Part shown: in pieces, positions 37,424 through 45,850 of the stretch
How positions within the stretch are numbered: position 1 is the first letter of the stretch
How the letters are laid out: each line of letters starts with the position of its first letter
Source of the DNA: JAJNBA01 sp963842295
GTDB lineage: Bacteria; Actinomycetota; UBA4738; HRBIN12
DNA length: 64,000 nucleotides
Assembly: GCA_963842295.1 (NCBI GenBank)
Contig: CAWJFY010000005.1
Span: 248,001 to 312,000, forward strand
Direction: 5' to 3'
Notes under the pieces: generated by a model
Database searches by the model: none
What the model was told of the DNA's origin: nothing
What the model saw: the letters and a program-made list of their open reading frames with translations, nothing else
Program-made: the position numbers and the translations under genes

Positions 37424-38605
37424 ATGGCTCGCGCCCCTATGGGTAAGGATCGCATCGCCGAGCTGCTTCGGGCGGCGCCCCTCATCGACGGGCACAACGA
37501 TCTGCTCTGGGCGCTTCGGAACGCCCGCGAGAAGGGGGACGACGATCCCGACGTCGGGGAGCCGAGCCCCGCGTTCCACACGGACCTGCCGCGCCTCGAG
37601 GAAGGTGGCGTGCGGGGCCAATTCTGGTCGGTCTATGTCCCTTCGGATCTCCCCATGGACCAAGCCGTCATCCGGACCATCGAGCAGGTCGACGCGTTCC
37701 TGCAGCTCCTCCGAAACCATCCCGACCGTCTCGAGCTCGCGCGCACCGCGGACGAAGTCGAGCGGATCGCGTCGCGAGGCAAGGTCGCCTCCATGATCGG
37801 CGTGGAGGGAGGGCACTCGCTCGGCGGCTCGCTCGGGACCCTGCGGGTGTTGGCCGAGCTCGGCGCCCGCTACCTCACGCTGACGCACAACGACGACACG
37901 GCCTGGGCCGACTCGGCGACCGGGCTGCACTCGAACGGTGGGTTGACGACGTTCGGCGAGGAAGTGGTCCGCGAGCTGAACCGTCTCGGGGTGTTTGTCG
38001 ACCTGTCCCATGTGTCCGACGACACGATGCGCCAGGCGATCGAGGTCTCCTTGGCGCCGGTGATCTTCTCGCATTCGAACGCGCGCGCTTTGTGCGACGT
38101 GCCGAGGAACGTTCCGGACGATGTCATCGAGATGGTCGGGCGCGGCGGCGGCGTGATCATGGCGACCTTCGTGCCGTGGTTCCTCACCCCCGAAGGGGCG
38201 AAGGCGAACGACGCGGAGTGGGAAGAGATCCGGCGCCTGAGGGCCGAGCATCCCGATGACCCCGACGCGGTGCGAGCGGCCGTGGAGGAGATGGAGAAGA
38301 CGCAGCCGACGCCGCCCAGCTCGGTCTCCGACGTGGCCGATCACGTCGACCACCTCCGGAAGCTGGCCGGGATCGATCACATCGGCGTCGGGAGCGACTT
38401 CGACGGGCTGGAAGGGATGCCCGATGGGCTCGAGGACGTGTCGAAGTATCCGGCGCTCTTCGCCGAGCTCGCCGACCGCGGCTACTCGGACGAGGACCTC
38501 ACGAAGATCGCGGGCCGCAACCTGCTTCGCGTGATGCGCGAGGCGGAGCGTGTCGCGACTGAGCTTCGATCAGAGGGCAGCACCTCGAAGGACCCAGCTC
38601 CTTGA
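37424..38605 (+). CDS. M19 family membrane-type dipeptidase
   Basis: About 393 residues from ATG 37424. It has the renal-dipeptidase metal site DGHNDLLW (residues 22-29), the bridging Glu in VEGGHSLGG, THNDDTAWADS, and the His motifs VDLSHVSDDTM and FSHSNARAL. GSDFDGLEGMPDGL is near the C-terminus. Family members hydrolyse dipeptides, including D-residue-containing ones. No signal peptide, so probably cytosolic despite the family name. Confidence 0.92.
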   Translation: MARAPMGKDRIAELLRAAPLIDGHNDLLWALRNAREKGDDDPDVGEPSPAFHTDLPRLEEGGVRGQFWSVYVPSDLPMDQAVIRTIEQVDAFLQLLRNHPDRLELARTADEVERIASRGKVASMIGVEGGHSLGGSLGTLRVLAELGARYLTLTHNDDTAWADSATGLHSNGGLTTFGEEVVRELNRLGVFVDLSHVSDDTMRQAIEVSLAPVIFSHSNARALCDVPRNVPDDVIEMVGRGGGVIMATFVPWFLTPEGAKANDAEWEEIRRLRAEHPDDPDAVRAAVEEMEKTQPTPPSSVSDVADHVDHLRKLAGIDHIGVGSDFDGLEGMPDGLEDVSKYPALFAELADRGYSDEDLTKIAGRNLLRVMREAERVATELRSEGSTSKDPAP

Positions 38606-38808
38606 CTGGTGCTGGCTCGCCCGCCGGAGCCCCGCTCATCGACCTACGTTGGATGCCGGCTCTCGAACATACATTCGAGGTTAGAAGGCTTTGCTCGCAG
38701 GCGATGTGAGGAGCGTCACTCTCCCACCCGATTTCCTCACGGATCCTTCACGGCCGATTTCGGGCTGGGATAGACCTTTTACGTAAGTAGTCGTATGGTC
38801 TGGCCCCA
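38606..38808 (+). other. 203-bp intergenic region upstream of the FN3 protein
   Basis: It contains a direct repeat CCGATTTC at 38728-38735 and 38754-38761 and a locally AT-rich stretch TTTTACGTAAGTAGTCGTAT (38777-38796), a plausible promoter area for the FN3 gene. No ORF or RNA gene seen. Confidence 0.3.
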
Positions 38809-40053
38809 GTGGCCACTCTGGTCTGGATCCTCGGCGCCGTCTTCTTGCTCAATGTCTTGATCGCGGGCTGGCTCGTGGGACTCGAGTTGATCGAGCGACG
38901 CCGGCTGGACAAGGAGATCAAGGAAGTCGACACGCTGTGGCGCTCGCTGACGATGCCACAAACGGAGACGGCGGGCTGGGGCTCCCCGCTCGGCGTCGAG
39001 GTCAAGCAGCGCACCCCCGTCCTCCATCGGCTCCCGGCGCCGCCCCGGTCGGTAGGGAAGGCATCGGTCGGGCTCGCCGTCGCTGCGTCGGCGTTATGGG
39101 TCCTCGTCGCCGCACTCGGTCCCGGAGGGCCCGGGCCGGTCGTCGAGGCTCGCGGTCTCGATGGCCCGATGTCCCTGCAGAAAGAGTCGGAGCGCCAGCG
39201 CCAAGCCTCCTCCCGGGGAGCGGACCTCTCGCCGCGATCCCCGGGTAGCGCCTCGGCGACAGGGACCTCCGACGATGAGGCAGTGCCCGCCGCCGTCGCC
39301 GCGCAGCCTCGTTCCTCGACGGCGATCCATCTCGCTTGGGCAGGTGTCACCGCCGCGACCGGCTACGAGGTCGAGCGCATGGAGAAAGAAAGCCCGCAGG
39401 GGTGGCTGGAGATCGTCGAGGTCCCGCAGAGCATCACTTCCTACATTGATGCCGGTCTCGATGCCGGCACGACCTACTTCTATCGGGTCTCGGCGATGAC
39501 GCAGTCGGGCGCCGCGATGGCATCCGACGTCGTCTCGGCGACGACTCCGGGGGGCGCGGTGCCGACCGCGACGTCCGTGACGGCCGTGGCAGCGTTGGAC
39601 ACGATCACACTGACGTGGATCGACGTCGGTGACGAGACCGGCTACCGGATCGAGCGTTCGCCCGACGGAACCAGCGGCTGGGCAGGGATCGGGACGGCCG
39701 GCCAGAACGTGACGGTCCACACCGACAGCTCGCTTGCTCCGGGAACCTCCTACTACTACCGGATCGTGGCCACGAACTCGGCCGGCGATTCCGCTCCGTC
39801 CGAAGTCGTCTCAGCGACGACCGAGAACGACAAGACGGCCGAACCGCCCGGCGGCGGGAACGGGACGCCGTCTCCGATCGGCACTCCGGTGGCGGACGTT
39901 CCTCCCGCCACCGGGTCCGCGGACGGCGCCCTCGCCGGGTCCTCCGCCGCCTTGATGGAGGTCGTTCCCGCCACCGAGTCATCGGGCGGCATGCTGGCGG
40001 AGGCCGTTCCCGCGGTCAGCGAAGTGAGCGTGGTTCTCGAACCGACCCCTTGA
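38809..40053 (+). CDS. Membrane protein with two fibronectin type III domains
   Basis: 414 residues from a GTG. An N-terminal helix (LVWILGAVFLLNVLIAGWLV) and a second hydrophobic segment at ~85-105 (VGLAVAASALWVLVAALG) flank a cytosolic loop. An external part follows, with two FN3 domains (ATGYEVERM...TTYFYRVSAM, and ETGYRIERS...TSYYYRIVAT, about residues 165-345). The low-complexity Pro/Gly/Thr tail is about 65 residues. FN3 pairs on actinobacterial surface proteins usually mediate adhesion or spacing. Function is otherwise unknown. Confidence 0.75.
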   Translation: MATLVWILGAVFLLNVLIAGWLVGLELIERRRLDKEIKEVDTLWRSLTMPQTETAGWGSPLGVEVKQRTPVLHRLPAPPRSVGKASVGLAVAASALWVLVAALGPGGPGPVVEARGLDGPMSLQKESERQRQASSRGADLSPRSPGSASATGTSDDEAVPAAVAAQPRSSTAIHLAWAGVTAATGYEVERMEKESPQGWLEIVEVPQSITSYIDAGLDAGTTYFYRVSAMTQSGAAMASDVVSATTPGGAVPTATSVTAVAALDTITLTWIDVGDETGYRIERSPDGTSGWAGIGTAGQNVTVHTDSSLAPGTSYYYRIVATNSAGDSAPSEVVSATTENDKTAEPPGGGNGTPSPIGTPVADVPPATGSADGALAGSSAALMEVVPATESSGGMLAEAVPAVSEVSVVLEPTP

Positions 40054-40097
40054 GGCCGGGCCCCAGCACCATGTGAGCCTCGGCCCATACTGGCCCC

Positions 40098-40523
40098 ATG
40101 GTCGGCCCGCTCCGTGTGACGCGCTCGGTCGTTGTCCCCGAGAAGGAGCTTCGGTGGCGCTTCAGCCGCTCCTCGGGGCCCGGAGGGCGATCCGTCAACA
40201 CCGCCGATTCGCGGGTGCAGCTGAGCCTGGACCTCACGACGACGACGGCGCTCGGGCCGGTGCAGCGGGCGCGAGCGCTCGAACGGCTGGCCGACCGGCT
40301 CGTCGACGGGGTGCTCACCGTCACGGCGCAGGAGGAACGGTCGCAGCTCCGCAACCGGGAGATCGCCCTCGAACGGCTCGCGGAGATCCTCGCCGGAGGG
40401 ATCGCGCCACCGCCTCGCCGGCGGCGCCCCACGAAGCCGAGCAAGAGAGCCGTCGAACGCCGGATCGCGGCGAAGAAGCGCCGCGCCAAGGTCAAGAAGC
40501 TCCGCCGCGTCGACGAGGAATGA
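40098..40523 (+). CDS. ArfB-like peptidyl-tRNA hydrolase domain protein with GGR instead of GGQ
   Basis: 141 residues. The RF1-type catalytic domain is clear (FSRSSGPGGRSVNTADSRVQ), with a Lys/Arg-rich C-terminal tail (RRIAAKKRRAKVKKLRRVDE) like the ArfB tail that enters the ribosomal mRNA channel. The family rescues stalled ribosomes by hydrolysing peptidyl-tRNA using the GGQ glutamine. Here that residue is Arg31 (codon CGA), which should abolish hydrolysis unless it is a base error. Cytosolic. Confidence 0.82.
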   Translation: MVGPLRVTRSVVVPEKELRWRFSRSSGPGGRSVNTADSRVQLSLDLTTTTALGPVQRARALERLADRLVDGVLTVTAQEERSQLRNREIALERLAEILAGGIAPPPRRRRPTKPSKRAVERRIAAKKRRAKVKKLRRVDEE

Positions 40524-40644
40524 ACCCGATCTGGCGTCGGGCGATACCGTCTCCGGCTGAGGCTCGCGGGACGGCCCGTGGAGATGCGTGAGGAACCGTT
40601 CGCCCGTAGGCTGGTCCCAACGGCCGTCGGGAGCGAGGAGGAGC

Positions 40645-41088
40645 GTGGCCAACCAACAGAGCGATGACGTATCGGTCGTGGGACAGGGCGCGCGGATCGA
40701 AGGGACGTTGAATTCGACCGGCTCGCTCCGCATCCACGGTCGTCTCAGCGGCGACATCGCGGTCGACGGCGACGTGTCGGTCGCCGCAGGCAGCGACGTG
40801 CGGGCGGATATCAACGCGCGCAGCATCAGCCTGGCGGGCAAGGTCAAGGGGAACCTCACCGCGCCGGGCGAGGTCGTTCTGCCCTCGCAGAGCCGGGTCG
40901 AAGGAGACGTCCGTGCCCAGAGCGTGACCGTGCACGGCACGGTCGACGGCGACCTCGTCGCGGAGCAGAGCGTCAAGCTCGGGAGGGAGGCTCGCGTGCA
41001 AGGAGACGTGACCTGCCGAACGCTCGCGATCGAGGAAGGCGCCTTCTTCGTCGGCCGCTCGATCATGTCCGACAAGGCGGCCGGATAG
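40645..41088 (+). CDS. Bactofilin/polymer-forming cytoskeletal protein
   Basis: 147 residues from GTG 40645 with GAGGAG upstream. The core is a right-handed beta-helix of short repeats: GARIEGTLNSTGSLRIHGRL, GDIAVDGDVSVAAGSDVRA, GEVVLPSQSRVEGDVRAQ, VHGTVDGDLVAEQSVKLG. Bactofilins polymerise at the membrane and organise cell-wall enzymes. It is followed by a probable bidirectional terminator. Confidence 0.88.
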   Translation: MANQQSDDVSVVGQGARIEGTLNSTGSLRIHGRLSGDIAVDGDVSVAAGSDVRADINARSISLAGKVKGNLTAPGEVVLPSQSRVEGDVRAQSVTVHGTVDGDLVAEQSVKLGREARVQGDVTCRTLAIEEGAFFVGRSIMSDKAAG

Positions 41089-41135
41089 CTTCGGCTGCAA
41101 CCGCTCCGAGGCGGGCGGTTCCGTCGGGGCCGAAG
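41089..41135. terminator. Nested inverted repeats between convergent genes
   Basis: An outer stem CTTCGGC (41089-41095) / GCCGAAG (41129-41135) and an inner stem AACCGC (41099-41104) / GCGGTT (41115-41120) fill the gap between the convergent bactofilin and MEDS-kinase genes. Likely a shared terminator; no strong T-run. Confidence 0.5.
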
Positions 41136-41137
41136 GG

Positions 41138-42061
41138 TCAGCGGTCGACCGCGATGCGCACGGTCGTCCCGTCGTCGCCCGCGCCGATCGCGAACGAGTC
41201 GGAGAGCTGCCGAGCGATCCACAGCCCCATGCCTGCGGACGCTTGGGGCTTGGGCGGCACGAGGCCCACGAGCGGATCCTGCAGTCCCGCGCCTCGGTCC
41301 GTCACCTCGCAGACGACCCCCTCCAAGGTGATCCACAGCGCAAGTCGACCCCCGCCGCCGGCGTGGCGAACCGTGTTCCCCGCGAGCTCGCTCACCGCCA
41401 GGACGAGCTCCTCCACCCGCGCGCGAGCGAGACCTGCCTGGAGGCCGGCGGTCCGGACGAGCCCCCGCACCTCGCCCATCCTGTCGTCGATCCCGAGCTC
41501 GACGTCGGGAGCGCCGGTCACGGCTCGAGACGGCTCGACGATCTCGCGGAGCAGCCGCGCGGGAACCTCGTAGCGGTCGCTCTTGTGGCGCGTCGAGTTC
41601 CACACCGTGGGATGCGTCCGGGACGCCTCGTCGATCACGTCTTGAGGCAGCACGCGGGAGTCGTAGGGACACACGATCCAGGCCGGTGAGTGTTCGAACA
41701 CCGCGTTGAGGGCCGACTCGTAGCGCGTCCACGACGTCTGTACATCCGGCGTCGTGCCGAACGCGACCTCGCCCACGATCCGGGTATACGCGACGTCCGC
41801 CGCGGCGGCATCGACGAGCATGCGCTGCCACGCCGCGATCGTCTGCACCGGTTGGACGTAGAAATCGTGTGCGGCGATGAAGGACACGGAGTCGCCGTCC
41901 GCCCCCAGCGAATCCCGGAACTGGTCGATGTGCGACGCCGTCGTCACCACCACCGCGCCGTCCCCTTGCGCCTGACCCTCCTGGAGCCACGGCACGAGGG
42001 TGTCCATCAGCGCCTCGTCGGTTCCGTAGATCAGTGCGTCGTGCTCCAAGGCGTGATTCAC
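41138..42061 (-). CDS. MEDS-domain protein with RsbW-like anti-sigma ATPase domain
   Basis: About 307 residues from GTG 42061. The N-terminal ~165 residues match the MEDS (DcmR-type sensory) domain: HDALIYGTDEALMDTLVPWL, VVVTTASHIDQF and RIVGEVAFG. The C-terminal ~120 form a HATPase_c_2 (RsbW/SpoIIAB) module with VLAVSELAGNTVRHAGGGG (N-box) and ASAGMGLWIARQLSD (G-box). Such fusions are sensory anti-sigma kinases in Actinomycetota. The STAS protein at 28887-29189 is the type of substrate they phosphorylate. Longer in-frame starts exist but are not domain-like. Confidence 0.8.
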   Translation of the reverse strand: MNHALEHDALIYGTDEALMDTLVPWLQEGQAQGDGAVVVTTASHIDQFRDSLGADGDSVSFIAAHDFYVQPVQTIAAWQRMLVDAAAADVAYTRIVGEVAFGTTPDVQTSWTRYESALNAVFEHSPAWIVCPYDSRVLPQDVIDEASRTHPTVWNSTRHKSDRYEVPARLLREIVEPSRAVTGAPDVELGIDDRMGEVRGLVRTAGLQAGLARARVEELVLAVSELAGNTVRHAGGGGRLALWITLEGVVCEVTDRGAGLQDPLVGLVPPKPQASAGMGLWIARQLSDSFAIGAGDDGTTVRIAVDR

Positions 42062-42275
42062 AGCCCGGCGACCTCTTCCCTGCTCACGACGGTCCCACGA
42101 GTTTAGGTTCGCCCCGAGAGAGACCACAACCGCGCTGCGCTCCAAGTGGTTACGCTGGGGTCGCAACGGGAAGGATTCCCTCATGGAGACCTCCGAGCAG
42201 CTTCCACACGGCGCCGTCGAAGCCGGCGCCATGCTCCGACCGACGACGGGCTGACGGGGCGAACCAACCAGAGTC

Positions 42276-43322
42276 ATGGGACAGAGAGTGTGCGCCGAGC
42301 CGTTCTGTGCTCGCCTCGCTGAGGTTGGGCCGTACTGTCGTACACATGCTCGCGACGAGGTGCGAAGGACGGAGAAGACCATCGCCGAGACCGTCCGCAA
42401 GGCCGGTCCGCAGAAGTTCGAGTACTTCCCTCAGGGCTCCTGGGCAGAAGTCGTTTCCGTCGCACTCCAGAGGATCGCGTCCGAAGAGCACCCGGATGAG
42501 CTCGAGGGTCACGTCGAGACTCTGTTGAAGCACCTCGCAGGGCGCCAAGATCCGGTCGACACACTCGCTCATTCCCGCGTCTGGGGCGAGAGCAAGCGGT
42601 CCATCTCGACGATCACGGCGAAGCTCAAAGATCAGAGGGTGACATTCGCAGCTCTCGCTGCCTCGCCGGGGATCAGAGAAACGGACCCACGGGTGCGCGC
42701 GATCCTCCATCGGCTCGAGCTGTATGCCACGTGTCTCGCGGCGCTCAAGATGAGGAAAGCGCTGGAGCTGCTGGAATCCTACGGGACCCTTCGACAGAAA
42801 CTGGATCAGCGCGCAGGAGTGACGGGGAGCCACACGCCGGAACCCCTCGGACCTCCGTCGACGCTGAGCACGGTCGACTCCGTTCGAGCCGCCGCGGACT
42901 ACGTGCGCAGGTTCCACGACGGCGAACGGGGCTCGCTCGCGGAGATGGCTCGCGGCCGCGAAGGAGGTCTTCTCGCCGGCGAGCTGATGATCGCCGAGCT
43001 CGTCTGGGACATGGTCGGCGATCAGAGGGGCGCCGACTTCGTCGAGGAGTGCTTCAACGATCTCATCGCGGCGGCGTTCGCGAAGCGCGCCATGCGAGCG
43101 GCCGTGCAGGCGGTCGCCGACCGGGCAGAGCTGCGCTTCCGCGAACGGTGGGTTGACCCCGATGAGGGAGGACTGGACGACGATGACGTGGGTGACGCGA
43201 ACCTCGCGCTGGCAACGGTGATCGATGTCGGCGTGTCTCGGCTGGGGGGCGACGATGCGGACCGCTGGCCATGGCTCCTCGACCAGGTCGTCCAAGTGGT
43301 GCTCACCGACACCGTGACCTAG
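42276..43322 (+). CDS. Hypothetical protein with N-terminal zinc-finger-like motif
   Basis: 348 residues. The N-terminus MGQRVCAEPFCARLAEVGPY then CRTH gives a CxxxxC...CxxH pattern that may bind zinc. The rest is mostly helical, with a pseudo-repeat near ESKRSISTITAKL, conserved-looking aromatics (DADRWPWLLDQVVQVVL) and a charged VDPDEGGLDDDD stretch. I recognise no family. It is divergent from the MEDS gene across ~214 bp. It may be phage- or mobile-derived, since similar CxxxxC plus CxxH headers occur in such proteins, but this is a guess. Confidence 0.6.
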   Translation: MGQRVCAEPFCARLAEVGPYCRTHARDEVRRTEKTIAETVRKAGPQKFEYFPQGSWAEVVSVALQRIASEEHPDELEGHVETLLKHLAGRQDPVDTLAHSRVWGESKRSISTITAKLKDQRVTFAALAASPGIRETDPRVRAILHRLELYATCLAALKMRKALELLESYGTLRQKLDQRAGVTGSHTPEPLGPPSTLSTVDSVRAAADYVRRFHDGERGSLAEMARGREGGLLAGELMIAELVWDMVGDQRGADFVEECFNDLIAAAFAKRAMRAAVQAVADRAELRFRERWVDPDEGGLDDDDVGDANLALATVIDVGVSRLGGDDADRWPWLLDQVVQVVLTDTVT

Positions 43323-43383
43323 CGTCCCGGTCCGGCTCAGCGCGGGCTTCCTCGGCTGCCCCCCGATCCGGATCGGCGAGCGG

Positions 43384-44331
43384 TTACGGCGCGCCTCGAA
43401 CGCCGACCGCGATCTTGAGCAGCGAGGGCGTGGGAGCGGGTGAGAACACGCCGAAGTTCACCGCGAAGAGATTCCTCCGGTCCCTCCGTGCCCCGAACGC
43501 GACCGCCGAGGCCCCGTTGATGCCGTCCTCAGCATCGGCGATCGTCGTGAACTCGTCTCCATCCACTCGCACGATCGTGCTCTGCGCGTTCACAGCCGCA
43601 TAGACCGCGCCGGACCGCGCGAGCGCGATCCCGTCGACGCCGAACAGCGCGGGATCCTCCGCGGCCACCTTGAGCTCGCCGGCCGTTCCGTCCCGTCGGA
43701 TCCGGATCCGCAGGAGCGTGCCGAGCTCGGTGTTCGCCACGATGATCGCGTGCCGGCGATGGGCGACCGCGATCCCGTTCGCGCCGAGGGGGACCCCGGC
43801 GCCGAGCTCGCCGGTCCCTTCGAGCAGCGGGTCCTGGATCCAGAGCTCGGCCGAGCCACCGCGGGGGATCCGCCAGACCGCGCCGCGGGCCGTATCGGTC
43901 ACGAACAGGTTGCCTCGGCGGTCGAAAGCGACATCGTTCGGGAACGAGATCGCTTCGGTTCCGGGCAGCCGCGTCGCCGTCCCGTCTCGGGTCACGCGAT
44001 ACACACCTTGGGTGGCCGGGTCCATCGTCGCGACCGCGGCATAGACGGCTCCCTGCGCGCCGACGGCGAGACCGAGCGGTCCGAACCCGCCGACGTTCAG
44101 GTCCACGAGGGTCGACTGCGCGCCGCTCGGTGTGATCTTGCGTATCTCCGAGACCGGTGCGATCAGGCTGACGTAGACGTTGTCGCGCCTGTCGACCGCG
44201 ACACCTTCGGGGAGCTCGCCGGCGGCGAGGTCGAAGGTCACCACGGTCTCGACGTGATCGGCTCGGGCGGGAGCGATCGAGAGCGCAAGGGTGGTGACGG
44301 TGAGCGCTGCGATGATCGTTCGGAGGCGCAT
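43384..44331 (-). CDS. Secreted ScyD/ScyE-like beta-propeller protein
   Basis: 315 residues from ATG 44331 with GGAGGAA upstream. There is a signal peptide (MRLRTIIAALTVTTLALSIA, cleaved near PARA). About six NHL/SMP-30-like blades follow with the recurring pattern G-(L/V/I)-A-V/F-D-x-x-G-N-(V/L)-(Y/F)-V (LPEGVAVDRRDNVYVSL, FPNDVAFDRRGNLFVTD, GVDGIALARSGAVYAA). Family members are exported and usually uncharacterised. It is divergent from the hydrolase-cyclase. Confidence 0.8.
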   Translation of the reverse strand: MRLRTIIAALTVTTLALSIAPARADHVETVVTFDLAAGELPEGVAVDRRDNVYVSLIAPVSEIRKITPSGAQSTLVDLNVGGFGPLGLAVGAQGAVYAAVATMDPATQGVYRVTRDGTATRLPGTEAISFPNDVAFDRRGNLFVTDTARGAVWRIPRGGSAELWIQDPLLEGTGELGAGVPLGANGIAVAHRRHAIIVANTELGTLLRIRIRRDGTAGELKVAAEDPALFGVDGIALARSGAVYAAVNAQSTIVRVDGDEFTTIADAEDGINGASAVAFGARRDRRNLFAVNFGVFSPAPTPSLLKIAVGVRGAP

Positions 44332-44483
44332 GGGGGTTCCTCCTCGAGGATCGACGATCTCGTCAGCCTTGCAGGCGCCACGAGCTCCCACAACGGGCCA
44401 GGTCAGCGGCGCCTCGTGGCGATGAACACGAGGGGGCGACGAGCAGCTTGCGCGACGCAGCGCTCGGCCGGAGGATGCAGTCG

Positions 44484-45842
44484 ATGAGCTCACCGCCGGA
44501 GACCCGGTACGCCTACAACGGCGACTTCGCGCTCGCGTACCAGGTGCTGGGCGAGGGCGCGGACCTGATCTACCTCCCCGGGTGGGTCATGAACGTCGAG
44601 GCGAACTGGCTCGCCCCCGACCACGCTCGATTCCTCGAACGACTGGCGTCCTTCTCACGACTGATCGTGATGGATCGTCGCAACAACGGGTGCTCCGACC
44701 GGCTGTCACCGGGCGAGGCGAGCACGATGGACGACGAGCTCGAGGATCTACGGGTCGTCGGCCGATCGGCGCACGCGGGACCGGCCATCCTGTTCGGCGT
44801 TCAGGAAGGTGCGTTCCTCGCGATCGCCGCGGCGGCCCGGCACCCGGACCGCTACCGGGCGCTGATCACGTTCGGCGGCGCGCACACGTGGCGCCGCTCC
44901 GAGGATGCTCCGTGGCAGTGGTCGGAGGAGCGGTGGGAGGATCAGTTCATGGAGTTCACCGGCTCGGCTCCCGCCGAGTTCGCCCACGGCTACATCCGGA
45001 ACTCGTTGCCGACCTACGCGGCGGATCCGGTCGCCGTGCGTCGGATGGCGATGCTGATCGCGCTCACGCAAGCCCCCGGCGCCGGTGTCACCGAGTCGAG
45101 GAAGGTGCTCGATCTGAACCTGAAGGACGTCCTGCCGACGATCCGCATCCCGGCTCTCGTGCTGCACCGAACCGAGGACCCTGTCGAGTCGATCGAGAGC
45201 GGCCGATATCTCGCGGACCACATCCCGGACGCCAAGCTCGTCGAGCTCCCCGGCCGCGACACCCTGCCATGGGTGGGTGCGAGCGACGAGGTGCTCGATG
45301 CGATCGAACGGTTCGTCACCGGGAGGACAACCGTGGGAGATCGTCCTCGCCACCGGACCCTGACGACGGTGCTCTTCACCGACGTGGTCGGATCGACCGA
45401 GCAGGCGCGCGGTCTCGGGGACCGCGGCTACCGCGAGCTCCTCGAGCGCCATCATCGGATCGTCCGGACGGAGATCACCCGGCACGGTGGAGTGGAGATC
45501 GACACCGCGGGGGACGGGTTCTTCGCCACGTTCGAGGGGCCCGCTCGCGCGGTGGAGTGTGGGCTCGCGATCTGCGAGGCCGTCCGGCCACTGGGCATCG
45601 AGGTGCGGGCCGGAGTGCACACGGGCGAGGTCGAGGTGATCGACGGCAAGGTCGGAGGGATCGGCGTCCACATCGGCGCGCGGGTGAGCGCGGCTGCCCA
45701 ACCCTCCGAGGTCCTCGTGTCTTCCACCGTCAAGGATCTGGTCGCCGGAGGCGGTTTGACCCTCGAGGACGCCGGCGAGTACGAGCTCAAGGGCGTCCCT
45801 GAGCGCTGGCGCCTCTACCGGGCGCGGCCAGCTACGGACTGA
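44484..45842 (+). CDS. Pseudo-alpha/beta-hydrolase fused to class III nucleotidyl cyclase
   Basis: 452 residues from ATG 44484, with GGAGG nine bases upstream. Residues ~1-285 form an alpha/beta-hydrolase fold, but the nucleophile elbow reads FGVQEGAF, with Gln107 in place of Ser, and the usual DH-LPW histidine region is GRDTLPWVG. The hydrolase is therefore probably non-catalytic and acts as a ligand sensor. Residues ~290-450 are a class III cyclase with metal-binding Asp300 (LFTDVVGSTEQA) and Asp344 (DTAGDGFFATF), GVHTGEVEVIDGKVGGIGVH, and the C-terminal STVKDLVAGGGLTLED. It would make cAMP or cGMP in response to a small molecule. Relatives lie at 56741-56857 (remnant) and 63748 onward. Confidence 0.88.
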   Translation: MSSPPETRYAYNGDFALAYQVLGEGADLIYLPGWVMNVEANWLAPDHARFLERLASFSRLIVMDRRNNGCSDRLSPGEASTMDDELEDLRVVGRSAHAGPAILFGVQEGAFLAIAAAARHPDRYRALITFGGAHTWRRSEDAPWQWSEERWEDQFMEFTGSAPAEFAHGYIRNSLPTYAADPVAVRRMAMLIALTQAPGAGVTESRKVLDLNLKDVLPTIRIPALVLHRTEDPVESIESGRYLADHIPDAKLVELPGRDTLPWVGASDEVLDAIERFVTGRTTVGDRPRHRTLTTVLFTDVVGSTEQARGLGDRGYRELLERHHRIVRTEITRHGGVEIDTAGDGFFATFEGPARAVECGLAICEAVRPLGIEVRAGVHTGEVEVIDGKVGGIGVHIGARVSAAAQPSEVLVSSTVKDLVAGGGLTLEDAGEYELKGVPERWRLYRARPATD

Positions 45843-45850
45843 TCGATCGC

